DNA of 64,000 nucleotides from positions 62,001-126,000 of the forward strand of contig NZ_JALBUT010000005.1 in assembly GCF_033971905.1 (NCBI RefSeq), given 5' to 3'. The notes under the pieces were generated by a model. It saw only the letters and a list, made by a program, of their open reading frames with translations. It had not been told where the DNA came from and searched no databases. A program made the position numbers and the translations under genes. The stretch's first letter is position 1. Every line of letters starts with the position of its first letter. Source of the stretch: Intestinicryptomonas porci. GTDB lineage: Bacteria > Verrucomicrobiota > Verrucomicrobiia > Opitutales > Intestinicryptomonadaceae. Shown in pieces: positions 37,602 through 45,105 of the stretch.

Positions 37602-38406
37602 AAATTTACAGATAATGGGAATTTTAAATTTGACCCCCGACTCGTTTTCGGACGGAGGCAAATTCAATTCAGTTGAAAACGCCTTAAAGCGCGTTGAAGA
37701 AATGGTTTCAGAGGGCGTTGACATTGTTGATGTCGGCGCGGAATCGACCCGCCCCGGCTCTGTTGAAATTACGGCGGAAGAGGAGCTTTCAAGGCTTGAA
37801 GAGCCGCTTAGTCAAATCAGAAAATCGTTCCCGAAAATCAAAATTTCCGTCGATACCTACAAGGGGGAAGTCGCAAAAAGAGCCTTGGAGCTTGGCGCAA
37901 ACATAATAAACGACGTTTGGGGCGGAATGTGGGGCGCGTATTTCGGCGGCGAAAGATTTTCCACTTGCGACGTTGCAAGCGACTATTCCTGCCCGATAAT
38001 TTTAATGCACAACCGCCCCGATTACGCCGAGCCGATTAAAAATTTGAAAGCGGAAATTTTTGCCGACTTTGAAAAAATTTTGGAAAACGCCCGCGCATGC
38101 GGAGTGCCATACAAAAACATAATTTTGGACGGAGGCATTGGCTTTGCAAAAACTTCGGAACAGAATTTGGAACTTTTGAAAAACTACGGCGCGCTTCGCA
38201 AATTCGGATTTCCTCTGCTCTTGGGGCTTTCGCGCAAGAGAATGGTAAAAAATGTCTTCGGCGAGAATTTTGAAGACGGGACGCTCGCTTTCAACTGCTA
38301 CTCGATGGCGCGCGGGTCGGCGGATATTTTCAGAACCCACGAAGTCGGAAAGCACAAGCTTTTCGCAAGGGGAATCGGCGCGCTTAACTTGCAAAACGAA
38401 TGGTAA
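37591..38406 (+). CDS. folP: Dihydropteroate synthase
   Basis: Joins p-aminobenzoate with 7,8-dihydropterin pyrophosphate in folate synthesis; target of sulfonamides. The protein is 271 residues. Pterin and diphosphate motifs are NLTPDSFSDGG (13-23), VGAESTRPGS, the NDVWGG segment and LGLSRKRM near 210. It overlaps the TPR gene by 11 bases and is 4 bases before folB. Confidence 0.94.
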   Translation: MQNKNLQIMGILNLTPDSFSDGGKFNSVENALKRVEEMVSEGVDIVDVGAESTRPGSVEITAEEELSRLEEPLSQIRKSFPKIKISVDTYKGEVAKRALELGANIINDVWGGMWGAYFGGERFSTCDVASDYSCPIILMHNRPDYAEPIKNLKAEIFADFEKILENARACGVPYKNIILDGGIGFAKTSEQNLELLKNYGALRKFGFPLLLGLSRKRMVKNVFGENFEDGTLAFNCYSMARGSADIFRTHEVGKHKLFARGIGALNLQNEW

Positions 38407-38410
38407 TTTT

Positions 38411-38776
38411 ATGGACAAACTGATTTTAAAAAATATTAAGCTAAAAGGGAAGCACGGTTGCTTCGCCCACGAATTGAAATACCCCTGCGAATTTTGGGTT
38501 TCGATGAAAATCCATCTTGATACGCGGAAATCCGCAAAATCGGACGCCTTGGAAGACACGGTTGACTATCCTGCGGCAATCGCAATCGCAGAGGGCGTCA
38601 TTATGGGCGAAAGCGTAAGGCTCATCGAAAAGCTTGCGGACAAAATAGCAGAACGGGTGCTTTTCAGATTTCCAATCGCAAAGAAAATCGAAGTCAAGGT
38701 TGTCAAACGCAATCTTGAAAACGTGCTGGACGAAATTTCCGTAAAAATAAAACGCAAGCGCGAGGATTACGCATAG
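38411..38776 (+). CDS. folB: Dihydroneopterin aldolase
   Basis: Cleaves 7,8-dihydroneopterin to 6-hydroxymethyl-dihydropterin, the step before FolK. The 121 residues fit the family: KLKGKHGCF near the start, DTVDYPAAI and SVRLIEKLADKIA with the conserved E, and a C-terminal VKVVK strand. The ATG at 38411 is chosen because homology begins there; an upstream in-frame ATG lies within folP. Its stop overlaps the folK GTG start by one base. Confidence 0.9.
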   Translation: MDKLILKNIKLKGKHGCFAHELKYPCEFWVSMKIHLDTRKSAKSDALEDTVDYPAAIAIAEGVIMGESVRLIEKLADKIAERVLFRFPIAKKIEVKVVKRNLENVLDEISVKIKRKREDYA

Positions 38777-39258
38777 TGGACGGCTTTGTTTTGGCATTGG
38801 GCTCCAATTTGGGAGAAAGGGGGCGCACTTTAAAAGAAGCCGTAGCATCCATCGGCGAATTTTGCGAAGTCAAAATGCTTTCAAAAATATACGAAACTCC
38901 GCCTGTCGGCTATGAAAACCAGGGAGATTTTTTCAATATGGCGGTTTTTTGCCAGGCGGAAATTTCGCCCGAAACCCTCCTTGAAAAGTGCAATGAAATC
39001 GAGGAAAAATTCGGCAGAGTCCGCACATTTAAAAACGCGCCGCGCACGCTTGATATAGACATCGTTTTTTTTGAAAATTTGCAAATTAAAACACCGCGCC
39101 TTGAAATTCCGCATCCACGCTGGAATGAGCGCGATTTTGTCATAACGCCGCTTTTGGATTTATTGGAGCAGGGGGCGTTTGATGGCGAAAATTTCGCCTT
39201 TGTAAAGGAAATCTTAAAGACAAAAACTCGAAAATTTAACCCCGTAAAAGACTTATGA
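38776..39258 (+). CDS. folK: HPPK: 2-amino-4-hydroxy-6-hydroxymethyldihydropteridine pyrophosphokinase
   Basis: Transfers pyrophosphate from ATP to hydroxymethyl-dihydropterin, giving the FolP substrate. The 160 residues carry GSNLGERG (9-16), the ETPPVGYENQGDF segment and RTLDIDIV (90-97) with the metal-binding aspartates. It uses a GTG start that overlaps the folB stop, and its own stop overlaps rsmI by 4 bases. folP-folB-folK thus forms a coupled folate module. Confidence 0.93.
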   Translation: MDGFVLALGSNLGERGRTLKEAVASIGEFCEVKMLSKIYETPPVGYENQGDFFNMAVFCQAEISPETLLEKCNEIEEKFGRVRTFKNAPRTLDIDIVFFENLQIKTPRLEIPHPRWNERDFVITPLLDLLEQGAFDGENFAFVKEILKTKTRKFNPVKDL

Positions 39259-39944
39259 GCGAAGGAAAACTTTATTTGGTCGCGACTCCAATCGGAAATC
39301 TTGGCGATATTTCAGAGCGCGCCGTCGAAACTTTGAGAAACTGTGATTTGCTTGCCTGCGAAGACACCAGAAATGCCTCCACCATACTTAAAAAACACGG
39401 CATTGAAAAGAAAATGGTAGTTTACGAAGACAGCCGCGAACAGAGGGTTGCTCCAGAACTTTTGGAGAGGTTGAAATCGGGCGAGAAAGTCGCGCTGATT
39501 TCCGATGCGGGAATGCCGTGCATTTCAGACCCTGGGTTTAGAATTGTGCGCCTTTGCAGAAAAGAGGGCATAGATATTGTTCCCGTTCCGGGGGCTTCCG
39601 CATTCACTGCCGCGCTTGCGGCATCGGGGCTTCCCACAAACGGATTTTTGTTTGTCGGCTTTCTCCCCGCAAAAAGCGCGGCGCGCAAGGCGTTTTTCGA
39701 GAAATACAAGGATTTCGACTATACTCTTTGCTTTTACGAATCGACCCACCGCATCGAAAAATTCGTGGACGACGCCCTCGAAGTGCTGGGAAGCGATCGC
39801 ATAATTTGCGTCGCAAAGGAAATCACGAAACTGCACGAAAGATTTTTCACGGGAACGGTTGCGCAAGTAAAAGAGGAGCTTTCAAAATCAAATACCAAAG
39901 GCGAATTTGTCGTCCTCATCGCCCCCAAAGACTTTGAACTGTAA
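39255..39944 (+). CDS. rsmI: 16S rRNA (cytidine-2'-O)-methyltransferase RsmI
   Basis: Methylates the 2'-O of C1402 of 16S rRNA. The 229-residue tetrapyrrole-methylase-fold protein has ATPIGNLGDIS (10-20), CEDTR, SDAGMPCISDPG and VPGASAFTAALAASGLPT. It lacks the C-terminal extension of longer forms. It is the last gene of the rsmD-to-rsmI run and stops 6 bases from the converging recombinase gene. Confidence 0.94.
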   Translation: MSEGKLYLVATPIGNLGDISERAVETLRNCDLLACEDTRNASTILKKHGIEKKMVVYEDSREQRVAPELLERLKSGEKVALISDAGMPCISDPGFRIVRLCRKEGIDIVPVPGASAFTAALAASGLPTNGFLFVGFLPAKSAARKAFFEKYKDFDYTLCFYESTHRIEKFVDDALEVLGSDRIICVAKEITKLHERFFTGTVAQVKEELSKSNTKGEFVVLIAPKDFEL

Positions 39945-39950
39945 GGCGGC

Positions 39951-40547
39951 TTAGTTTTGGATTTGTTCTTTTAAAAAGTTGTATAAGGTTGAGCGGCTCA
40001 CCCCGAACATATCTTTGATTTTTCTTTTGGAACAGCCTTCGCTGATAAGCTGTTTTATTTCATTGATGTTTTTTATTAATTTAGAAAACCGACTGCCTTT
40101 GGGGCGTCCTATTTTGCATCCTTCCGCTTTCTTTCTCGCGATGGCTTCTTTTGTGCGCAGAGAAATTAAGTTGCGCTCTATTTCCGCCGAAAGGGCAAAG
40201 GCAAAAGCAAGCACTTTTGAATTTATGTTGTCACTTAAATGGAAGTTTTCTTTTATTGCGATAATGTTTGTTCGTTTTTCAATTGACGAATTTAATATTG
40301 CCATAATTCCCATTAAGTTGCGGCTAAGCCTTGACATTTCTGAAATTATCAAGGTGTCGCTTTTATTCATTTTTTTTAGTAGATTTCCAAGTTTGCGGTC
40401 TTCTACTTTTTTTGTCCCGCTAATGGTTTCTTCTATCCACTTGTCGATTATTATATTTTTATCTTTGGCAAATTTTGTTATTTCGTATTTTTGGGTTTTA
40501 GTTGACTGCTTGTCGCAGCTTACTCTTATGTAGGCGTATGTCTTCAT
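39951..40547 (-). CDS. Mpi-like serine DNA invertase
   Basis: The 198-residue serine recombinase of the Hin/Pin size class closely resembles the Bacteroides Mpi promoter invertases. The catalytic domain has the nucleophile S10 in AYIRVS, conserved arginines in EMSRLSRN and the helix KVLAFAFALSAEIERNLIS. Then comes the GRPKGS hinge and a helix-turn-helix (about 163-195). It is complete and appears intact. It faces away from the methyltransferase gene across a 237-base region with a perfect 25-bp inverted repeat, its probable recombination site. A and T content is high, suggesting transfer. Confidence 0.88.
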   Translation of the reverse strand: MKTYAYIRVSCDKQSTKTQKYEITKFAKDKNIIIDKWIEETISGTKKVEDRKLGNLLKKMNKSDTLIISEMSRLSRNLMGIMAILNSSIEKRTNIIAIKENFHLSDNINSKVLAFAFALSAEIERNLISLRTKEAIARKKAEGCKIGRPKGSRFSKLIKNINEIKQLISEGCSKRKIKDMFGVSRSTLYNFLKEQIQN

Positions 40548-40585
40548 GTTGATTTTTTTCTTTACATTATTTTATGATATTGTAC

Positions 40586-40610
40586 AAAAATAGGAACAGT
40601 TTTTTAAACA
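40586..40610 (+). repeat. Left arm of 25-bp perfect inverted repeat (putative inversion site)
   Basis: The arm begins AAAAATAGGAACAG and ends TTTAAACA. It is the exact reverse complement of 40702-40726. It lies 38 bases upstream of the recombinase ATG. Confidence 0.9.
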
Positions 40611-40701
40611 TTTTTTAATATGATGAATGCAATAGGTTAAAGTGGTGTTTTTTTCAATGTTTTCTTGACATGATGTTGTAGGTTAAAATTTGGTTTGGGT
40701 G
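40611..40701. promoter_or_regulatory. 91-bp segment between the repeats, candidate invertible promoter
   Basis: It contains a perfect -35-like TTGACA on the plus strand (40665-40670, facing the methyltransferase) and a TTGAAA on the minus strand facing the recombinase. No convincing -10 accompanies either within normal spacing. The motif TAGGTTAAA occurs twice in direct orientation (40633-40641 and 40679-40687), possibly a regulator or recombinase site. Inversion would swap which gene each half faces. Confidence 0.5.
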
Positions 40702-40726
40702 TGTTTAAAAAACTGTTCCTATTTTT
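40702..40726 (-). repeat. Right arm of 25-bp perfect inverted repeat (putative inversion site)
   Basis: Exact reverse complement of 40586-40610, 58 bases upstream of the methyltransferase ATG. Similarity stops at both ends of the arm. Confidence 0.9.
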
Positions 40727-40784
40727 TGACGATTGGGGATAATACCTAAAATGGAAGCAAGAATGGTTAAAGTTTGCGCTTTTT

Positions 40785-41747
40785 ATGGCAAACCAAACTT
40801 TACATTCCGCAAAAAAACAAAAGAAAGATGAATTTTATACGCAACTTTCAGATATTGAAAAGGAGCTGAAACATTATAAAAGCCATTTTAATGGCAAAAC
40901 TGTTTTGTGTAATTGCGACGACCCGCGCGTAAGCAACTTCTTTAAATATTTTAGCTACAACTTTGAGTATCTAGGTTTAAAAAAACTGATTTCCACTTGC
41001 TATAAAAATCAAGATGCAGACTGGTTTTCCAAACATGATGTTGAAAAGGCGATATGGCTTGAATATAATGGCGATAAAAACGGCAACAGAGTTCCCGATG
41101 CCAATGAAATCGGAATAAGGGAATTTAATGGAGACGGAGATTTCAGAAGCGATGAATGCATAGAGCTTTTAAAGCAGGCAGACATTGTTGTTACAAATCC
41201 CCCATTTTCGCTTTTCAGGGAATATGTTGCGCAACTTATGGAGTACGGTAAAAAGTTTTTAATAATTGGGAATAAAAATGCAGTAACATACAAAGAAGTT
41301 TTTAAGGCAATTAAAGAAAATCATCTATGGTTAGGAGTTAGAAATATAAATGATGATATGTGGCTTTTTCTTCCTGACGATGAAGAAAAATATGAAAAAA
41401 TTGTAGATGGAAGAAAGATGAAGCATATTCAAGCTTGTTGGTTTACAAATCTTGATCATAGAAAGCGCAATGAAAATCTTATTCTGTATAAAAAATATAC
41501 GCCACAAGAGTTTCCCAAGTATGATAATTACGAAGCTATCAATGTTGATAAAGTTGTTGATATCCCTTGCGATTATGACGGAGTAATGGGAGTACCCATT
41601 ACATTTTTAGATAAGTACAATCCAGCGCAATTTGAAATTTTGGGTGATAGTCGTTATCATGATGGTCAAGATTTTGCAGACGATATAAATATAATAAAAG
41701 GGAAAGGTTTATATCGTAGAATTTTAATTAGGAGACGTAAAAAATGA
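40785..41747 (+). CDS. EcoRI-family adenine-specific DNA methyltransferase
   Basis: The 320-residue enzyme resembles M.EcoRI-type N6-adenine methyltransferases. It opens with KKDEFYTQLSDIEKEL, has the SAM-region CDDPRVSNF (44-52) and the catalytic NPPF (138-141), and ends in the usual basic RRILIRRRKK. The full family length is kept. It overlaps the DUF262-HNH gene by 4 bases, so both are coupled. No EcoRI-like endonuclease accompanies it. The target sequence is unknown. The adjacent invertase and inverted repeat suggest phase-variable expression. Confidence 0.9.
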   Translation: MANQTLHSAKKQKKDEFYTQLSDIEKELKHYKSHFNGKTVLCNCDDPRVSNFFKYFSYNFEYLGLKKLISTCYKNQDADWFSKHDVEKAIWLEYNGDKNGNRVPDANEIGIREFNGDGDFRSDECIELLKQADIVVTNPPFSLFREYVAQLMEYGKKFLIIGNKNAVTYKEVFKAIKENHLWLGVRNINDDMWLFLPDDEEKYEKIVDGRKMKHIQACWFTNLDHRKRNENLILYKKYTPQEFPKYDNYEAINVDKVVDIPCDYDGVMGVPITFLDKYNPAQFEILGDSRYHDGQDFADDINIIKGKGLYRRILIRRRKK

Positions 41748-42844
41748 AAATAGAGCTTAAAGAAATTTTGGTAAGAGACTTGGTTGAAGGGTATATTGAC
41801 AATCAGGAAGACGGTGTTTGGGGATATGGAGGAAAGTTGAATATACGCCCTGCATATCAACGCGAATTTGTTTATAATGACGAAAAGCGCAACGAGGTAA
41901 TACAAACCATTCGCAAGGGATTTCCTCTTAACATAATGTATTGGTTTAAAAACAAAGACGGCAATTTTGAGCTCTTGGACGGGCAGCAACGCACAATCAG
42001 TATTTGCCGATATGTGGAAAATGATTTTTCTATAAAATGGGACGGATATGAGCTTTCTTTCCACAACCTTACAGACGACAGAAGAGAAAAAATACTTAAT
42101 TATAAATTGATGGTATATATCTGTGAAGGGATTGACGAGGAGGTCATTGACTGGTTTAAAATTATAAATATTGCGGGAGAAGTCCTGACAAATCAGGAAA
42201 TTCTAAATGCCGTTCATACAGGAACTTGGCTTACGGACGCCAAGCGGCACTTCAGCAAGACAAATTGCGCGGCTTACAATTTGGGTAAAGATTATTTAAA
42301 GGGATCTCCCATTCGCCAAGATTTTTTAGAAACTGCAATCAAATGGATATGCGATGAAAAAATTTCCATAGATAAATACATGTCTTTGCATCAAAATGAC
42401 GAAAATGCGGGCGAGCTTTGGCAGTATTTTCAAAACGTCATTAGCTGGATAAATATTATTTTCAATAATTATAGAAAGGAAATGAAAGGTATTGAATGGG
42501 GATTTTTATACAACAAATATAAATATGCTGATTTAAATGCCGCAAAAATTGAAGAGCGCGTAAAAGTCCTTATGGAAGACGATGATGTTTCAAACAAAAA
42601 AGGCATTTACGAATATCTTTTGGACGGAAACGAGAAGCATTTGAATATTCGGGCTTTTTCCGATTCGATGAGAAGAAGCGCGTATGAACGCCAAAACGGG
42701 GTTTGCCCGCATTACAAGAAAACTTTTGAAATAAAGGATATGGAAGCCGACCATATCACTCCTTGGAGTAAAGGTGGAAAAACAGTTCCTGAAAACTGTC
42801 AAATGTTGTGTAAAAACTGCAACCGCACTAAAAGCGGAAAATAG
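41744..42844 (+). CDS. DUF262-HNH nuclease-like protein, probable restriction partner
   Basis: The 366-residue protein has an N-terminal DUF262 (ParB-like/GmrS-type) domain with RPAYQREFVY (35-44) and DGQQRT (79-84). A helical middle and a C-terminal HNH domain (about 314-366) follow. The HNH has the catalytic H337 and N351, and the last zinc pair C356/C359, but its first pair reads CPHY, so the second cysteine is Y324. DUF262 proteins are nucleases or NTP-dependent effectors of restriction. Coupling to the methyltransferase makes this the likely restriction component; whether it is active is open. Confidence 0.82.
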   Translation: MKIELKEILVRDLVEGYIDNQEDGVWGYGGKLNIRPAYQREFVYNDEKRNEVIQTIRKGFPLNIMYWFKNKDGNFELLDGQQRTISICRYVENDFSIKWDGYELSFHNLTDDRREKILNYKLMVYICEGIDEEVIDWFKIINIAGEVLTNQEILNAVHTGTWLTDAKRHFSKTNCAAYNLGKDYLKGSPIRQDFLETAIKWICDEKISIDKYMSLHQNDENAGELWQYFQNVISWINIIFNNYRKEMKGIEWGFLYNKYKYADLNAAKIEERVKVLMEDDDVSNKKGIYEYLLDGNEKHLNIRAFSDSMRRSAYERQNGVCPHYKKTFEIKDMEADHITPWSKGGKTVPENCQMLCKNCNRTKSGK

Positions 42845-42845
42845 C

Positions 42846-43919
42846 CTACTTATATACTGCGCCGCCAAGGAGGGTGTTGCCGCGGTAAAGCGCGAGAATT
42901 TGCCCGCTTGCGATTGCCCTTTGCGGTTCGGAAAATTCCACTCTTGCAGTCCCGTCCGAAAGGGGCGTGAATTTGCTTTTCACAAGACCGTCGCGGTATC
43001 TTACGCGCGTTTCGATTTCCGTTTCCTCCGAAAGTGTCTTGTTTATCCAGTTTATGTTTTCAACTTCGACTTCCGTTTTCCACAAGTCGGGCTGGGTCGG
43101 CGAATCGAAGTCTATACGGAGCACGTTGTTTTCAAAATCTTTTGCGACCACGACATAATTTTTGTTGTCGGTGTTTGATGGAACTCCTATTCCCTTGCGC
43201 TGTCCAATTGTGTAGTTGAAAAGCCCTTTGTGTCTTCCGACTGTTTTTCCTTCGGCGTTTATTATGTCGCCGGGTTTTTCTTCGATAAATTCGCGCAAAA
43301 AGTCTTGTATTTTGATTTTGCCCAAGAAGCATATTCCCTGGCTGTCTTTTTTGTCGCAGTTCGGCAGTCCGTTCATTTTTGCGATTTCCCTCACTTCGCT
43401 TTTTAATAGAGAGCCGATGGGAAAGCTTGCCGATTGCAGCTGGGCTTGGGTAATCATCGCGAGGAAGTATGACTGGTCTTTGCTTGGGTCTGCCCCGATT
43501 AAGAGGTCTTTTGTGCCGTCAAAATTTTCGGTTGAAGCGCAGTAGTGTCCCGTTGCCACGACATCGCAGCCGCGCGATTTTGCGAAGTCGAGAAATTTGC
43601 CGAACTTCATTCTGCGGTTGCACATAACGTCGGGGTTGGGGGTGATTCCACGCTTGTAGCCGTCAACCATATATTCCACGATTTGTTCGCGGTATTCCTT
43701 TATGAAATCGACTACTTCAAAATCAATTCCGATTTTTTTCGCGCACGCTTCCGCATCTATTATGTCCTGATGCCACGGGCAATCGCCCATAAAGCTTGAA
43801 GCGTCCTCGTTCATCCATGTTTTCATGTATGCGCCGCATACGTCGTAGCCCTGCTGTTTTAAAAGCAGGGCAGCCACTGCGGAGTCCACTCCGCCTGAAA
43901 GAGCCGCCATTATTTTCAT
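42846..43919 (-). CDS. mnmA: tRNA-specific 2-thiouridylase
   Basis: Adds sulfur at C2 of wobble U34 in Lys, Glu and Gln tRNAs. The 357 residues have the PP-loop SGGVDS (8-13), catalytic C100 in the MCNRRMKFG segment and the second cysteine C197 in GICFLG. It begins 1 base after the devC stop and ends 1 base from the converging HNH gene. MnmE, acting at the same nucleotide, is also in this window. Confidence 0.95.
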   Translation of the reverse strand: MKIMAALSGGVDSAVAALLLKQQGYDVCGAYMKTWMNEDASSFMGDCPWHQDIIDAEACAKKIGIDFEVVDFIKEYREQIVEYMVDGYKRGITPNPDVMCNRRMKFGKFLDFAKSRGCDVVATGHYCASTENFDGTKDLLIGADPSKDQSYFLAMITQAQLQSASFPIGSLLKSEVREIAKMNGLPNCDKKDSQGICFLGKIKIQDFLREFIEEKPGDIINAEGKTVGRHKGLFNYTIGQRKGIGVPSNTDNKNYVVVAKDFENNVLRIDFDSPTQPDLWKTEVEVENINWINKTLSEETEIETRVRYRDGLVKSKFTPLSDGTARVEFSEPQRAIASGQILALYRGNTLLGGAVYK

Positions 43920-43920
43920 T

Positions 43921-45105
43921 TTAAAAGATGTCTGCGGGGTTTGCCGCGCGCAGTTTTCGGGTTGCCAAAAGCCCCGCCGAAGCGCACATAAAAACTGTTA
44001 GAAGAAATACTATTGAAAGGTTTGTGAAAGTCAGATAGGTGGGCATATTTGCGATTTCTCGCGTTGCGTAGTAGAGCAGGGCGGCGATTGCACTCCCTGG
44101 GATAAATCCGAGAACAGAGAGTATAAGCGATTCTTGGAAAATGACGCTTATAAAGAATTTGTCGTCAAAGCCTATCGCCTTCAATGTTGCGTATTCAGGG
44201 AGATGGTCAGTGACGTCGGTATATAGAATTTGATAGACTATTATGGCTCCCACAAAGATTGCGACCGCCATTGAGGCTGAAATCACAAAGCCGATTGGCG
44301 TGCGCTTATCCCAATAGTCGCGCTCTTTGTCGATAAACTGTTGTTTTGTCATTACCGAAACGTCGCTTGGCAGGATTTTTTTCAGCTTTTGAACTTCCTC
44401 TTTGGCGTCGAAGCCGTCTTTTAGCTTTATGACGCCGACGTTTACCACGCATTTTGGCGCGCTCCACATTTCATCGAATGTTTGAATGCTCATGAGAACA
44501 TTGCCGTCTGCCGCGAATGTCGCCCCGATTTCAACAAGCCCTTCTATTTTAACGCGTTTCCCGCCGACTTCGGTTTCAAGGTGCGGATTTTTCAAGAAAG
44601 CCCGTTCGACTTCGCCGTATTGTTCCCGGGAGAGCTTGTCGAATAAAATTGAGCCGCGTTTTTTGAGGGCTTCATTCCCGCTATTTATGTCTTTCGGCAG
44701 GAAGGTTTTTTTTGACGGGTCGTAGGCTATTGCGAAAATGTCCCGCTCCTGTCCCGTATCGACATTTTTAAACGACATTGTGCCGAGTTTAAGCGGCGTT
44801 GCGTACTCGACTGAATCGAGTGCGTAAGCCTGGTCTAAGCGGATGTCGGGAAAGCCTCTTCCAACTCCGAAATATTCATAGTGGCTGCCGACTACAACCA
44901 AGTCGGCGTTTAGCAATGCGATTGGGGCTATTACCTGCTTGAAAAGCGCGGCTCGGAGTCCCATCTGAAACAACATCATTGCAACTGCAAACGTAATGCC
45001 CGCAAGCGCGACGTAAAAACGTTTTTTCTCTCCCGTAAGTTGCAACCAGGAAAGGGGAATTCCAAGCGGAATGGCGCGCCACAATATCTTCTTGAAAAGC
45101 CCCAT
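43921..45105 (-). CDS. devC: DevC-type ABC exporter permease
   Basis: The 394-residue inner-membrane protein has an N-terminal helix (about 28-50), a large periplasmic domain and three C-terminal helices (FtsX-like fold). KILWRAIPLGIPLSWLQLTGEKKRF at the start and the TDHLPEYATLKAIGFDDKFF loop match DevC. It is preceded by DevB (1-base TAATG overlap). The matching ATPase DevA is not beside it but at 14.9 kb. In cyanobacteria DevBCA exports glycolipid with TolC; the substrate here is unknown. Confidence 0.87.
   Translation of the reverse strand: MGLFKKILWRAIPLGIPLSWLQLTGEKKRFYVALAGITFAVAMMLFQMGLRAALFKQVIAPIALLNADLVVVGSHYEYFGVGRGFPDIRLDQAYALDSVEYATPLKLGTMSFKNVDTGQERDIFAIAYDPSKKTFLPKDINSGNEALKKRGSILFDKLSREQYGEVERAFLKNPHLETEVGGKRVKIEGLVEIGATFAADGNVLMSIQTFDEMWSAPKCVVNVGVIKLKDGFDAKEEVQKLKKILPSDVSVMTKQQFIDKERDYWDKRTPIGFVISASMAVAIFVGAIIVYQILYTDVTDHLPEYATLKAIGFDDKFFISVIFQESLILSVLGFIPGSAIAALLYYATREIANMPTYLTFTNLSIVFLLTVFMCASAGLLATRKLRAANPADIF

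Noticed and set aside
39951..40547. Recombinase as a transposon or phage resolvase
   Set aside because: No transposase, phage or terminal repeats nearby; the sequence fits Mpi-type invertases and the inverted repeat fits inversion.
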